DNA from: Clostridia bacterium
Lineage (GTDB): Bacteria; Bacillota; Clostridia; Lachnospirales; Lachnospiraceae
Assembly (NCBI GenBank): GCA_910576325.1
Contig: CAJTIM010000003.1
Span: 62,001 to 126,000, forward strand
Length of the DNA stretch: 64,000 bases
Direction of reading: 5' to 3'
Part shown: one piece after another, positions 44,237-52,794 of the stretch
Numbering within the stretch: the first letter of the stretch is position 1
Layout: each line of letters starts with the position of its first letter
The notes under the pieces: generated by a model
Database searches by the model: none
Told to the model about the DNA's origin: nothing
Seen by the model: the letters and a program-made list of their open reading frames with translations, nothing else
Program-made: the position numbers and the translations under genes

Positions 44237-45121
44237 CTACACTTTCTCTTGAATCTGCTTTCCAAGCAGTCCCGTAGGCTTCACCAGAAGCACGATAATC
44301 AATACGGCGAACACAATGGCATCCGCCAGCTGAGAAGAAATATAAGCTTTTCCCAGGATCTCAATGATGCCCAGAAGGATTCCGCCGATAAATGCTCCCG
44401 GTATGGAACCGATTCCGCCGAATACGGCCGCAACAAATGCCTTGATACCGGGCATTGCTCCCGTATAAGGGGTCAGAGCAGGGTAAGAGGAGCATAAAAG
44501 CACGCCTGCGATGGCTGCCAGGGCGGAGCCGATGGCAAAGGTCAGGGCGATGGTTGCATTGACATTGACGCCCATAAGCTGGGCGGCGCCGCTGTCTTCG
44601 GATACGGCTAACATGGCCCGTCCTGACTTGGAGTATTTGATAAAGGAAGTCAGCGCTACCATAATCACGATACAGGTGAGAACCGTGACAATGGTTTCAC
44701 CGGAGATTATGATGGCTCCGTCCGCAAGGGAGATTGGCTCCATATTTACCACGGAGGTAAAGGATTTGGTGTTGGAGCCGAAGATCAGCAGGGCCATATT
44801 CTGGAGAAAATAGCTGACTCCGATGGCCGTGATCAGTACTGCTAATTTGGAGGCTTCGCGCAGGGGTTTGTAGGCGATGCGCTCTATCAGCACGCCCAGA
44901 GCCGTACAAGCCAGCATAGAAATTAAAATGCTTATAAGGGGCGGCAGTCCCGCACCGCTCATTGTTGTAAATACCACAAAGCCGCCCACCATGATTACAT
45001 CGCCGTGAGCAAAGTTCAGCATCTTTGCAATACCGTATACCATTGTGTAGCCCAGGGCAATGATCGCGTAGACGCTGCCCAGACTGATTCCGTTTACCAG
45101 GTAGGATATGAATCCCATCAT
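44237..45121 (-). CDS. livH: Branched-chain amino acid ABC transporter permease LivH
   Basis: 294 residues from the ATG at 45121 (AAAGAGG upstream). About eight membrane segments, starting GFISYLVNGISLGSVYAIIALGYTMVYGI, with MLNFAHGDVIMVGGF and the loop motif FGGIGSIPGAFIGGILLGIIE. The gap of about 640 bp to the substrate-binding protein gene upstream holds two palindromic repeats, which is a large interruption for a liv operon. Confidence 0.94.
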   Translation of the reverse strand: MMGFISYLVNGISLGSVYAIIALGYTMVYGIAKMLNFAHGDVIMVGGFVVFTTMSGAGLPPLISILISMLACTALGVLIERIAYKPLREASKLAVLITAIGVSYFLQNMALLIFGSNTKSFTSVVNMEPISLADGAIIISGETIVTVLTCIVIMVALTSFIKYSKSGRAMLAVSEDSGAAQLMGVNVNATIALTFAIGSALAAIAGVLLCSSYPALTPYTGAMPGIKAFVAAVFGGIGSIPGAFIGGILLGIIEILGKAYISSQLADAIVFAVLIIVLLVKPTGLLGKQIQEKV

Positions 45122-45223
45122 ACATAACACCTCTTTATCCTTTTAAAGTTGTACACAGTTTGGGTTGTATTATAGCATAGATGGGGGAGTTGTACAAGGG
45201 GGAAATGTATGTGGGGGGGGGAG

Positions 45224-45428
45224 GCTGCGGAGAAACCCGGACGCCGGCTTTTCCATATCCGTGTTCGGACGGTTCGCGTACACGCCGTATGCTCTGGACG
45301 GACATTGCTTGTTTTTTTGTTTTGGGGTGGTAGGATTTTGTGCAATGTCCGGCCATATCATACGGCGTGTACGCGAACAGCCGGACACTAGGATATCGGA
45401 AAAGCCGGCGTCCGGGTTTCTCCGCAGC
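45224..45428. repeat. Family A long palindrome, copy 4 (205 bp)
   Basis: Arms GCTGCGGAGAAACCCGGACG... and inverse are perfect over about 32 bp and unique to this copy. The core is in the opposite orientation to copies 1-3. The inner stem reads GCCGTATG on both sides where other copies have GCTGTCTG, a matched double change. A G-run (GGGGGGGG) lies just before it. Confidence 0.9.
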
Positions 45429-45489
45429 TTGGCTGAGCGGGAGTGTATAGGGGGTGGGACTTTTTGAAGGTGGTTTTTTCTGGGGGGGG

Positions 45490-45605
45490 TAAGGGGATGA
45501 GAAAATATCTATATATAGAGAGAGATACAGAAATATAAAGATATACAGATATGGAAATATAAAAATATAAAAATACAGAAATATAGAGATATGGGAATGT
45601 AGGAA
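45490..45605. repeat. Low-complexity ATA-rich tract
   Basis: Plus strand is a run of ATATA, AGAGA and AAATATA units (for example ATATATAGAGAGAG, then AAATATAAAAATATAAAAATA). No gene. It lies between two palindromes in the livH-livJ gap and may be variable in length. Confidence 0.7.
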
Positions 45606-45636
45606 TGTGGGAGGATTTGGCTTTTTTGTGAGATGG

Positions 45637-45740
45637 AAAGGGACTGTCGCAGCGAAGATTGTATATACAAGGTATAGCTTTCATTCCAGGTTGGTTTCTG
45701 CTATATCTTGTATATGCTTTCTTGGTGTGACAGTCCCTTT
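45637..45740. repeat. Family C palindrome, copy 2 (104 bp)
   Basis: Ends AAAGGGACTGTCGCAG and GTGTGACAGTCCCTTT; inner TATACAAGGTATAG / CTATATCTTGTATATG. In inverse orientation it aligns with copy 1 (1271-1375) over its whole length. It begins 22 bp past the livJ stop and is a likely terminator for that gene. Confidence 0.8.
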
Positions 45741-45761
45741 AAGGTTGGTTTTGGTTTTTAA

Positions 45762-47000
45762 TTACAGGGCGGTGCCTTCGCCGTCTTTGATCTGTACGAT
45801 CAGGGGGGCTTTGTTCGGCTCGCCGCTTGCTTCCCAGCTGATTCCCTTGCCGGTGATTCCGTCGTAGGTCAGGCCGGTCATAGCGCCTACCATTGCGTCG
45901 CAGATTGCGGAAGCGTCCATGTCTGCTGTTACGCCTGCTGCTTCCATTGCTGCTTTTACTACGTATACGCAGTCATATGCGTCTGCTGCGAACTGGTTCG
46001 GGATTTCGTTGTGCTTTTCCTGATATTTGGTTACGAAGCTCTTTACCTGCTCGTCGTCGGAGTTGGCTACGAAGGGCGCCATGTACATCAGGCCCTCTGC
46101 CAGAGATGCGTCGAAGTTCTCTACGGTCAGGATTCCGTCCATTCCGTCTACACCGAAGAATACCGGCTCGTAGCTCTGCTTTTTGCACTCTGCCAGTACT
46201 AGGGATGCCTCCGCATAGTAGAAGGGCATGTACAGAAGCTCTGCTCCTGCGCTCTTTGCTCCGGATACTGCGGTGGAAAAGTCGGTCTTGTTGTCAGCGG
46301 TGAATGCTGCGTCAAAGACGATCTCGATATTCTGGTTGGCTGCTTCCGCACGGAATGCATCGTAGATACCTACGGAGTAGGGATCGGAGCTGTCGTAGAT
46401 TACGGCTACCTTGCTTGCAAGGCTGTTCTCGCCGATGTATTTTGCGGACTCAAGTCCCTGGTTGGGGTCTGAGAAGCACATACGGAATGCGTTGTCATAC
46501 TGTACGCACTTTTCAGCCGTTCCGGAGGGAGTGAGCTGGAAAATGTTGTCCTCATGGGACTTCTCAACTACTGCGATACAGGGATTGGAGGTTACGCTTC
46601 CTACTAATACCTGCATACCCCAGTCTTTCAGGGTGTTGTATGCGTTTACGGACTTCTCCGGGTCGTGCTCGTCGTCCTGGAAGTTCAGCTCGATCTGTAC
46701 GCCGTTGATTCCGCCTGCTGCGTTGATCTCTTCAACGGCAATCTCCATTCCTCTCTGTACGGCAATGCCGTAGATGGATGCGCCGCCGGTGGTGGGTCCG
46801 ATGCCGCCGATCTTGAATACGGCTCCGTCGCTTGCTGCCGGTGTCTCCGCATCATCGCCTGCCGCAGCGTCATCTCCTGTCGCATCGCTTTCTGCCTCTG
46901 TGCTGTCTGCTGCCGGTGCGTCTTTGCCGTTGCTGCCGCAGGCTGCAAGGGAGAAGGTCATGGCACATGCTAACAGTAAACATAATGCTTTCTTTTTCAT
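45762..47000 (-). CDS. livJ: Branched-chain amino acid ABC transporter substrate-binding lipoprotein
   Basis: 412 residues. Signal peptide with lipobox (CLLLACAMTFSLAACGSNG; Cys 21 is the lipidation site), then an Ala/Asp/Glu-rich linker (about 25-65), then a periplasmic-binding-protein type I fold (FKIGGIGPTTGGASIYGIAV). It captures the substrate outside the membrane for LivHMGF. AAGGAGGAAA precedes the ATG. The gene has its own terminator-like repeat downstream, which may allow more of it than of the permease parts. Confidence 0.94.
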   Translation of the reverse strand: MKKKALCLLLACAMTFSLAACGSNGKDAPAADSTEAESDATGDDAAAGDDAETPAASDGAVFKIGGIGPTTGGASIYGIAVQRGMEIAVEEINAAGGINGVQIELNFQDDEHDPEKSVNAYNTLKDWGMQVLVGSVTSNPCIAVVEKSHEDNIFQLTPSGTAEKCVQYDNAFRMCFSDPNQGLESAKYIGENSLASKVAVIYDSSDPYSVGIYDAFRAEAANQNIEIVFDAAFTADNKTDFSTAVSGAKSAGAELLYMPFYYAEASLVLAECKKQSYEPVFFGVDGMDGILTVENFDASLAEGLMYMAPFVANSDDEQVKSFVTKYQEKHNEIPNQFAADAYDCVYVVKAAMEAAGVTADMDASAICDAMVGAMTGLTYDGITGKGISWEASGEPNKAPLIVQIKDGEGTAL

Positions 47001-47245
47001 AATGTTTCCTCCTTGTTTTATTTCGTTCTCTTGATATATGTACCTGCCGTACGGATTTCCTCTTGTTTCGAGTGCTTCCCCGGCACGATGTGCCGGAAGC
47101 CGAAAGGGGGTTTTCCTGAAAAATACGGCTCGTATTTATATCGCTCTCTATATTACTCCCTATAAAATAAATTTGTCAATTCCTTTTCTTCGGAAAATAT
47201 CAATTTTTTTGCCTGTTTTTCCTGTTTTTTACATTTTTACGCTTT

Positions 47246-47296
47246 AAAAGGGCAAATCGCTGTCTTTTTAATGTGTCAGACAGGACTTGCCCTTTT
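47246..47296. terminator. Terminator between NYN gene and liv promoter region
   Basis: AAAAGGGCAA.TC pairs with GA.TTGCCCTTTT with an inner GTCT / AGAC pair. It lies 10 bp past the NYN gene stop (47306). The rest of 47001-47245 is AT-rich and should hold the livJ promoter; no gene is seen. Confidence 0.75.
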
Positions 47297-47305
47297 GTAT
47301 TGTGA

Positions 47306-48283
47306 TTATTTCCGGTCCTTGATGCTGACCATATTGCCGCTGACGGAGAGCTGGCGGATGCTCCGCAGGAAGCTTGAGAGGCGGTTGTAGCCGTAGTCCT
47401 TGATGTCGAAGGCCGGATGCTTTTTGTGAATCTCCTCGTAGACCACGGAGAGGTTTTCTATCTGGCCGCCGTTGTCGCGGATAAACAGCAGTATTTCTTT
47501 TTCCAGCTTCTGCCGGTCCAGATGACTGCCCAGTCCCACTGCATAGGCGGAATCGATCTTGTACAGATAGAGCCGGGGGCAGGTGTCCTGGAGAAATACC
47601 ACCAGTTTGGTGTAGCCGTAGTTACGCACGTCAAAGTCTGTGAATTTGGCGTTTAAGCGGCTTCCGATTTCGCCCAGGTAGGTGATTTTTCCTTTGTTTT
47701 CATTGTCGTTGATAAAGGAAATTATGGCTTCTTCTATCTGGGGCAGAGGGGTGACACCGCTTCCGTGCTCTTCCTCCGCCGCTCTTGCTCCCTTGCGGCT
47801 TGCGGCTGCGGACGGCGCATTTTCCATGTCGTTGACCTGCTTGTTGATGAGGTTCAGATGAATGAATTTGTTGCAGGCTTTTGTCAGGGCCATTGGGGTT
47901 TTGGATTCGCCCATGCCGATGACGTACATATTTTCTTCCCGAAGGCGCATGGCAAGGCGGGTGAAATCGCTGTCGCTTGTTACCAGGCAGAACCCGTCTA
48001 CTTTGCCGGAATAGAGGATATCCATTGCGTCGATTACCATTGCCATGTCGGTGGCATTTTTCCCGGAGGTATAGGCAAACTGCTGTACCGGGGTGATGGA
48101 GTTTTCAAGAAGGATCTCTTCTTTCCAGCCGTTGCCCTTGGTGGACCAGTTGCCGTAGATGCGGCGGAAGGAGGCGTAGCCGTAGTTTTCGATCTCATTG
48201 AAAATGCTGCCTGCGTATTTGGCGCTGATGTTGTCTGCGTCTATTAAGACGGCGAATTGTTTTTTGTCTTCTATTTGTTCCAT
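47306..48283 (-). CDS. NYN domain ribonuclease-like protein with OST-HTH/LOTUS domains
   Basis: 325 residues from the ATG at 48283 (TAGGAGC upstream). NYN (PIN-like) domain in the N-terminal half: FAVLIDADNISAKYAGSIF with the metal-binding Asp residues, NATDMAMVIDAMDILY, and CLVTSDSDFTRLAMRLRE. Two repeats in the C-terminal half (AIISFINDNENKGKITYLGEIGSRL ... FDVRNYGYTKLVVFL, and ILLFIRDNGGQIENLSVVYEEI ... FDIKDYGYNRLSSFL) match OST-HTH/LOTUS domains, which bind RNA. Members are thought to be RNases; target unknown. Confidence 0.9.
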   Translation of the reverse strand: MEQIEDKKQFAVLIDADNISAKYAGSIFNEIENYGYASFRRIYGNWSTKGNGWKEEILLENSITPVQQFAYTSGKNATDMAMVIDAMDILYSGKVDGFCLVTSDSDFTRLAMRLREENMYVIGMGESKTPMALTKACNKFIHLNLINKQVNDMENAPSAAASRKGARAAEEEHGSGVTPLPQIEEAIISFINDNENKGKITYLGEIGSRLNAKFTDFDVRNYGYTKLVVFLQDTCPRLYLYKIDSAYAVGLGSHLDRQKLEKEILLFIRDNGGQIENLSVVYEEIHKKHPAFDIKDYGYNRLSSFLRSIRQLSVSGNMVSIKDRK

Positions 48284-48300
48284 TGCTTTTATGCTCCTAT

Positions 48301-48460
48301 TATAGTTCCGTAACATTTCTTCCAATACACCTTTATGAAATCAATTTCCAGTCACAGAGCCATGTGCCTGTAAATTGATTTGCGCATTGGAAGCAATGTT
48401 ACTGTTTTTAGTTCCGTAACATTCCTTCCAATGCACCTTTATGAAGCAATGTTACTGTTT
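48301..48460. repeat. Family B palindrome, copy 3, plus a shortened derivative
   Basis: First element 48310-48402: GTAACATT..TTCCAAT pairs with ATTGGAA.CAATGTTAC, loop with GTCACAGAGCCATGTGCC. A second, 40-bp element at 48416-48455 has the same ends (GTAACATTCC...GCAATGTTAC) but lacks the middle. It looks like an internal deletion of a tandem copy. Between the NYN and MBL genes. Confidence 0.75.
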
Positions 48461-48466
48461 TAGTTT

Positions 48467-49420
48467 TTAGTTTGTCGGCTCTCCCGCCTTCCAGCTCTCG
48501 TCCGGTAACATGTTGAAGGTGATCTCCGTTCCGTCGGAATGTGCCACTATGGTTCCCTGCTCATCCGTGCGGAAAACGGAGATTCCCATGATGCGCAGTC
48601 TGTTCATCACCTCGGCATGGGGATGTCCGTAGCTGTTATCCTGTCCGCAGCTTATTACCATGTAGTCCGGGTCCACCGCATTTAAAAATTCCTCGGTGTT
48701 AGCGGTCCGGCTGCCGTGATGGGCGGCTTTAAAAACATCTGCTTTCAGATCCATGCCGTTTTCCAGCATGTCCGCCTCGGAAGCCTCCTCCGCATCTCCG
48801 GTGAAAAGAAACCGGTTGCCGCCGTGCTGAAGAAGGATTCCTATGGAATAGTCATTGGCATTATCTCCGTATTCCCCATTGGGCGCAACTATGGTAAATA
48901 CGGCTGATCCCAGCTCAAAGGTTTCTCCTGTCCGGGGCGAGGTGTTTTCATAACGCTTCTGCTTCATGGTCTGAATCACGTCATCGTAGGTGCGTGTGTC
49001 TTTTTCAAAGTCCGGCATCAGGACGGTCTGGCAGTCAAATTTGTAGAGAATTACGTCCAGGCCGCCGATGTGATCTGCGTCGGGATGGGTGCCGATCACG
49101 TAGTCCAGCTCTGTTACGCCCTGGCTCTCCAGATAGCTCTGCACGGCGGTTCCCTTGTCATTGTCCCCGGCATCAATGAGCATGGCGTGTCCGTCACAGA
49201 GAATCAATGTACAGTCTCCCTGCCCCACATCCAGGTAGTGCACCTCCAGACCGGAGCCTTCCTGAAAAGCTCCGGAGGCGTATTCGGACAGGGCGTCTGT
49301 CAGCTCCCGCGGTAAATGATCCCGAAAGACCGTAAGAAGGGTGAGAACTGCCAGTACCAGGCCGAATTTCAGCCATTTTCTCCGTTGATTCTTTTGTCTC
49401 GTTTTTCTTCTTTTTCCCAT
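48467..49420 (-). CDS. Membrane-anchored ComEC-type metallo-beta-lactamase-fold hydrolase
   Basis: 317 residues. A basic N-terminus and one membrane segment (about 16-35) suggest an outside-facing enzyme. The hydrolase domain begins VHYLDVGQGDCTLI and has the metal motif THPDADHIGG (about residue 115), later FTGDAEEASEADML and AAHHGSRTAN. This is the C-terminal domain of ComEC without the channel part. Such enzymes may degrade extracellular DNA or other phosphodiesters; not shown here. Confidence 0.88.
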   Translation of the reverse strand: MGKRRKTRQKNQRRKWLKFGLVLAVLTLLTVFRDHLPRELTDALSEYASGAFQEGSGLEVHYLDVGQGDCTLILCDGHAMLIDAGDNDKGTAVQSYLESQGVTELDYVIGTHPDADHIGGLDVILYKFDCQTVLMPDFEKDTRTYDDVIQTMKQKRYENTSPRTGETFELGSAVFTIVAPNGEYGDNANDYSIGILLQHGGNRFLFTGDAEEASEADMLENGMDLKADVFKAAHHGSRTANTEEFLNAVDPDYMVISCGQDNSYGHPHAEVMNRLRIMGISVFRTDEQGTIVAHSDGTEITFNMLPDESWKAGEPTN

Positions 49421-49582
49421 GCTTTTTTGTCCCCTGGCTGTAAAAATCTCAGGTGTTTCTTCCTATTATAAATAGGGGGAAGCCTGTTGTGACGCTTCCC
49501 TCCTTTTTTCTTTGCAAAAGACATTTGTCCGTGTACAACGGACATTGCTTTTGTTTTTTCTTGATGTATTTCGCGGACTGTG

Positions 49583-50746
49583 CTATACGGCCAATATTGC
49601 TTCCGCCAGTTCCTTCATAGCTTCCTTATCTGCTTCCTTCATGGTGGAGCGGATGGTAACGACAGGCTCGCAGATGATGATATTTTTCATCTCATCCAGG
49701 ATGCTTCGCATGGTGCGGGCTGCGGACGGCGCCCAGGTTCCGTTTTCCAGAAGGGCGACTTTGCGGCCGCGGTAGGTCTTTGCCCGCAGATGGTGCAGAA
49801 AGTCTTCCATGCAGGGAAATACGCCGCCGTCATAGCTTGCTGCGGCCAGTACCAGACGATCATAGCGGAAGGCTTCCGCTACCACGGTGGGCATGTCGGC
49901 TCTTGCAAGATCGTATACCTTAACCGGGGCTTCTGTTTTCTCTTTCAGCATTTCGGCCAGTTCTTTTGCGGCCTTGGCGGTATTGCCGTGGATGGATGCG
50001 TAAGCGATGACGATACCGGTCTCTTCCGGCTCGTAACTGCTCCAGGTCTGGTATTTTTCCAGGTAATAGCCCAGATTTTCCCTTAAAATGGGGCCATGAA
50101 GGGGACAGATCATGGCGATGTCAAGGCCGGCGGCTTTTTTCAGAAGGGCCTGGACCTGGGCGCCGTATTTTCCTACGATGTTGATGTAGTAGCGTCTGGC
50201 TTCGTCCACCCACGCTTCTTCTGCGTCCAAGGCTCCAAATTTGCCGAAGCCGTCGGCGGAGAAGAGGATCTTTTCCTTGGATTCGTAGGCTACCATGACT
50301 TCCGGCCAATGTACCATCGGAGCCATGACGAAGGTGAGGGTGTGGGCGCCTAAGCTTAGGGTGTCGCCTTCTTTTACGGTGACGCAGCGGTCGGTTAGAT
50401 CCATCTCAAAGAACTGGGGGAGCATGGCGAAGGTTTTTGCGTTGCCTACCAGTTTCATCTTGGGGTATTTTTCGGCCAGTTTTCCGATGTTGCCGGCGTG
50501 GTCGGGTTCCAGGTGGGATACGATCAGGTAGTCCGGGGATTCTCCCTCCAGTACTTCTTCCAGGTTGGCAAGCCATTGTTCTCCGGCTCTGGGGTCTACG
50601 GTGTCCAGAACGGCGGTTTTTTCGTCACGAATGACGTAGGAGTTGTAGGATACGCCGTTTGGGACCAGGTATTGGCTTTCGAACAGGTCTATGGTTTTGT
50701 CATCTGCGCCTACGTAATATACGGAATTGATTATTTGGTTTTTCAT
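49583..50746 (-). CDS. Flavo-diiron protein (FprA type)
   Basis: 387 residues. N-terminal beta-lactamase-like diiron domain with HLEPDHAGN (about 80-88), then Asp/His in FSADGFGKFG and CPLHGPILRENL; C-terminal flavodoxin domain (IAYASIHGNTAKAAKELAE, ASYDGGVFPCMEDFLHHL). These enzymes reduce O2 and/or NO to protect anaerobes. AGGAAAA precedes the ATG. Divergent from the HAD gene, with a family A palindrome between. Confidence 0.94.
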   Translation of the reverse strand: MKNQIINSVYYVGADDKTIDLFESQYLVPNGVSYNSYVIRDEKTAVLDTVDPRAGEQWLANLEEVLEGESPDYLIVSHLEPDHAGNIGKLAEKYPKMKLVGNAKTFAMLPQFFEMDLTDRCVTVKEGDTLSLGAHTLTFVMAPMVHWPEVMVAYESKEKILFSADGFGKFGALDAEEAWVDEARRYYINIVGKYGAQVQALLKKAAGLDIAMICPLHGPILRENLGYYLEKYQTWSSYEPEETGIVIAYASIHGNTAKAAKELAEMLKEKTEAPVKVYDLARADMPTVVAEAFRYDRLVLAAASYDGGVFPCMEDFLHHLRAKTYRGRKVALLENGTWAPSAARTMRSILDEMKNIIICEPVVTIRSTMKEADKEAMKELAEAILAV

Positions 50747-50904
50747 TTTGCTTTTCCTCGGATTCTATTAATTTTTATTAGTTTTTGGGCGGACCGGAGA
50801 TTTTTTCCAGTCGGCTTTGGGTTCTTTCAAATTGTACACAACTTTTTGGGTTATGGCAAGTACTTTGATGGGGGATTTGGATTAAAGGTTGTTTTGAGAC
50901 GGAC

Positions 50905-51110
50905 GGGGATGCAGGCAGAAGGGGCGGGGGCTTTTCCATATCTGTGTTCGCACGGTTCTCGTACATCCTGTCTGCTCTGATCGGACATTGCTTTGTGGGT
51001 TTTGGCTTGTTCCGCGTTTTGGGCAATGTCCGCTCAGTTCAGACAGGCTGTGCGCGAACAGGCGGACACCTGATATCGGAAAAGCCCCCGCCCCTTCTGC
51101 CTGCATCCCC
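50905..51110. repeat. Family A long palindrome, copy 5 (206 bp)
   Basis: Arms GGGGATGCAGGCAGAAGGGG... and inverse, perfect over about 40 bp, unique to this copy. The core is oriented as in copy 4. It sits between two divergent genes, so it cannot be only a transcription terminator. Confidence 0.9.
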
Positions 51111-51223
51111 TGGGTGTTGGGTGTGGTTGCGGAAGAATTTTTTTCTTTTTTTAAAGTGGGAGTTATGGTATTCTGGAGGTGGTAGTTTGATTGAAAACGG
51201 CAGGAAAGGATGAGGGTTTGGGT

Positions 51224-52036
51224 ATGGGTATGGATTTGAAGGTGATGGCTCTTGATATTGACGGAACTTTGACGAATGATCTTAAGGTGATTACGGGGGA
51301 TACGAAGGAGGCGCTTCTTGCGGTTCAGGAACACGGGGTGCGGTTGGTGCTGGCTTCCGCGCGGCCGGTTCCTGGTCTTTATGGGGCGGCCAGGGTGCTT
51401 CAAATGGAGCGGTACCAGGGTATTTTGATGGCTTATAATGGGGGGAAGATTGTTTGTGCTTCGGATGGGCGGATTCTTTCGGAGATTCATATGGAGGTAG
51501 AAAAGACGAAGAGACTTTTGCGTTATCTGGAGTCTTTGCCAGTGACAGTTATTCTTGATGATGGGGTGCGGTTTTATGTGACGGATGCTAAGGGGTTTAA
51601 GGTTGATTATGAGTGTAAAAATAATAATATGGTGTGTACGGAGGTGGGAAATCTTGCGGATTTTTTGAATTTTTCGCCTATTAAGCTTTTGCTGTCGGTG
51701 GAGCCGGATCATATTTTTGAGATACAGCGCGCGATTGCGGCGCATTTGGATGATGATTTGATTGTTGTGCGGACGGCGGCTTTTTATCTGGAGATTATCC
51801 CTGCGGAAATTAATAAGGGGACGGGGCTGTGTGATATTTGTGAGCATTTGGGGATTTCTCCGGATGATGTGGCGGCTTTTGGTGATTCGGAAAATGATAT
51901 TCCCATGCTGAAGGCGGCCGGGTGCGGCATTGCTATGGGGAATGCGGAAGAGGCGGTAAAAAGTATTGCTGATCGTGTTACTTTGTCGAATAATGAGGAC
52001 GGGATCGCTTATGCGATTGATATGTTTTTGAGATAA
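51224..52036 (+). CDS. HAD-superfamily Cof-type phosphatase
   Basis: 270 residues from the ATG at 51224 (GAGGG upstream); a TTG at 51191 behind GGAGGT would add 11 residues. Motif I LDIDGTL, motif II SARPVPG, motif III Lys in INKGTGLCDI, motif IV AFGDSENDIPML. Similar in type to the HAD gene at 23647 but not close in sequence. Third codon positions are very G/T-rich, unlike the A/C-rich plus-strand genes near 25-27 kb. Confidence 0.92.
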   Translation: MGMDLKVMALDIDGTLTNDLKVITGDTKEALLAVQEHGVRLVLASARPVPGLYGAARVLQMERYQGILMAYNGGKIVCASDGRILSEIHMEVEKTKRLLRYLESLPVTVILDDGVRFYVTDAKGFKVDYECKNNNMVCTEVGNLADFLNFSPIKLLLSVEPDHIFEIQRAIAAHLDDDLIVVRTAAFYLEIIPAEINKGTGLCDICEHLGISPDDVAAFGDSENDIPMLKAAGCGIAMGNAEEAVKSIADRVTLSNNEDGIAYAIDMFLR

Positions 52037-52288
52037 ACGGGGGTTGAGGAGGACGGGTTTGCTGACAGGGTTTTTCATGTTCATCTGCGCTTTACTGGGG
52101 ATCATGATGAATTGTTTTTTAGAGATTATTTAAGGGAGCATCCGCAGACTGCCAGGGAATATGAGGCCCTGAAATTGCGGCTGTGGAAGCAATTTCAGCA
52201 CAACAGGGATGGTTATACGGAGGCTAAGTCGGATTTTATCCGAAGATGGACTTCTGAGGCAAAGAGGGTTTATGCGGGAAGGTATTGA
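52037..52288 (+). pseudogene. C-terminal remnant of a GrpB/UPF0157 family protein
   Basis: The frame directly after the HAD stop reads FADRVFHVHLRFTGDHDELF, then FRDYLREHPQTAREYEALK to a stop at 52286. This is the conserved second half of GrpB-family proteins. There is no start codon or N-terminal half, so the gene is truncated. Confidence 0.8.
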
Positions 52289-52343
52289 GGAATTGGCTGT
52301 TAAAATGCCATAGCTTTATAGCCGATCTCTTAAATCTCCTCGT

Positions 52344-52589
52344 CTATGCGGCAGACGCCGATTCCGTTATCTTGTTTTCGTCTCCGTTATGTATCAGCAG
52401 ATCTATAGTAAGTGTTCTGCCGCCGAAGTCTAAGGTTTGTTTTCCCCACCGGCCTCTGTCTTCTATTAATGCTCCCAATACCGGATCTTTCATAGATTTT
52501 TCCTCCATATGTGTCACTTTATTTATTGGCTTCTCCTGCTCTTCTATGTTTGGCGGTTCGCTAGTATGTGTTTCAATATCAGGTTTCAT
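52344..52589 (-). pseudogene. N-terminal fragment of a DUF2262-like protein
   Basis: 81 residues: a charged N-terminus, then DPVLGALIEDRGRWGKQTLD and FGGRTLTIDLLIHNGDE, which resembles the start of a DUF2262-type domain (DPVxGxL....W). It stops early (ESASAA). It may be truncated or a small intact protein; no good ribosome binding site was found. Confidence 0.45.
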
Positions 52590-52794
52590 TATGCGGAGCG
52601 GGATTCTTATAAGCTATTGGTTTTTTATACTATGATACCTTTTGTTAGAAAACAGATTTTTGCATCAACGAATAATTTTGAAACGGATAGGACAAGCTCT
52701 CTTTCTTGAAGCAGCATAATCTTCCAATAGAATGAATGACGGCTTGGGAGAGATAAAAGCGGAATAGGATCACTGCATAATATTCCATAAATAC

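Noticed and set aside
15665-51110. Short frames of the type VREPSEHxYGKA within the family A palindromes
   Set aside because: They recur in each copy only because the DNA repeats. They lack ribosome binding sites, and both strands code equally.
15665-51110. CRISPR array from the repeated palindromes
   Set aside because: Copies are kilobases apart, have no regular spacers and no cas genes nearby.
50882-52105. A 407-residue minus-strand open frame
   Set aside because: It lies opposite a HAD phosphatase gene with all four motifs and ends in a family A palindrome.
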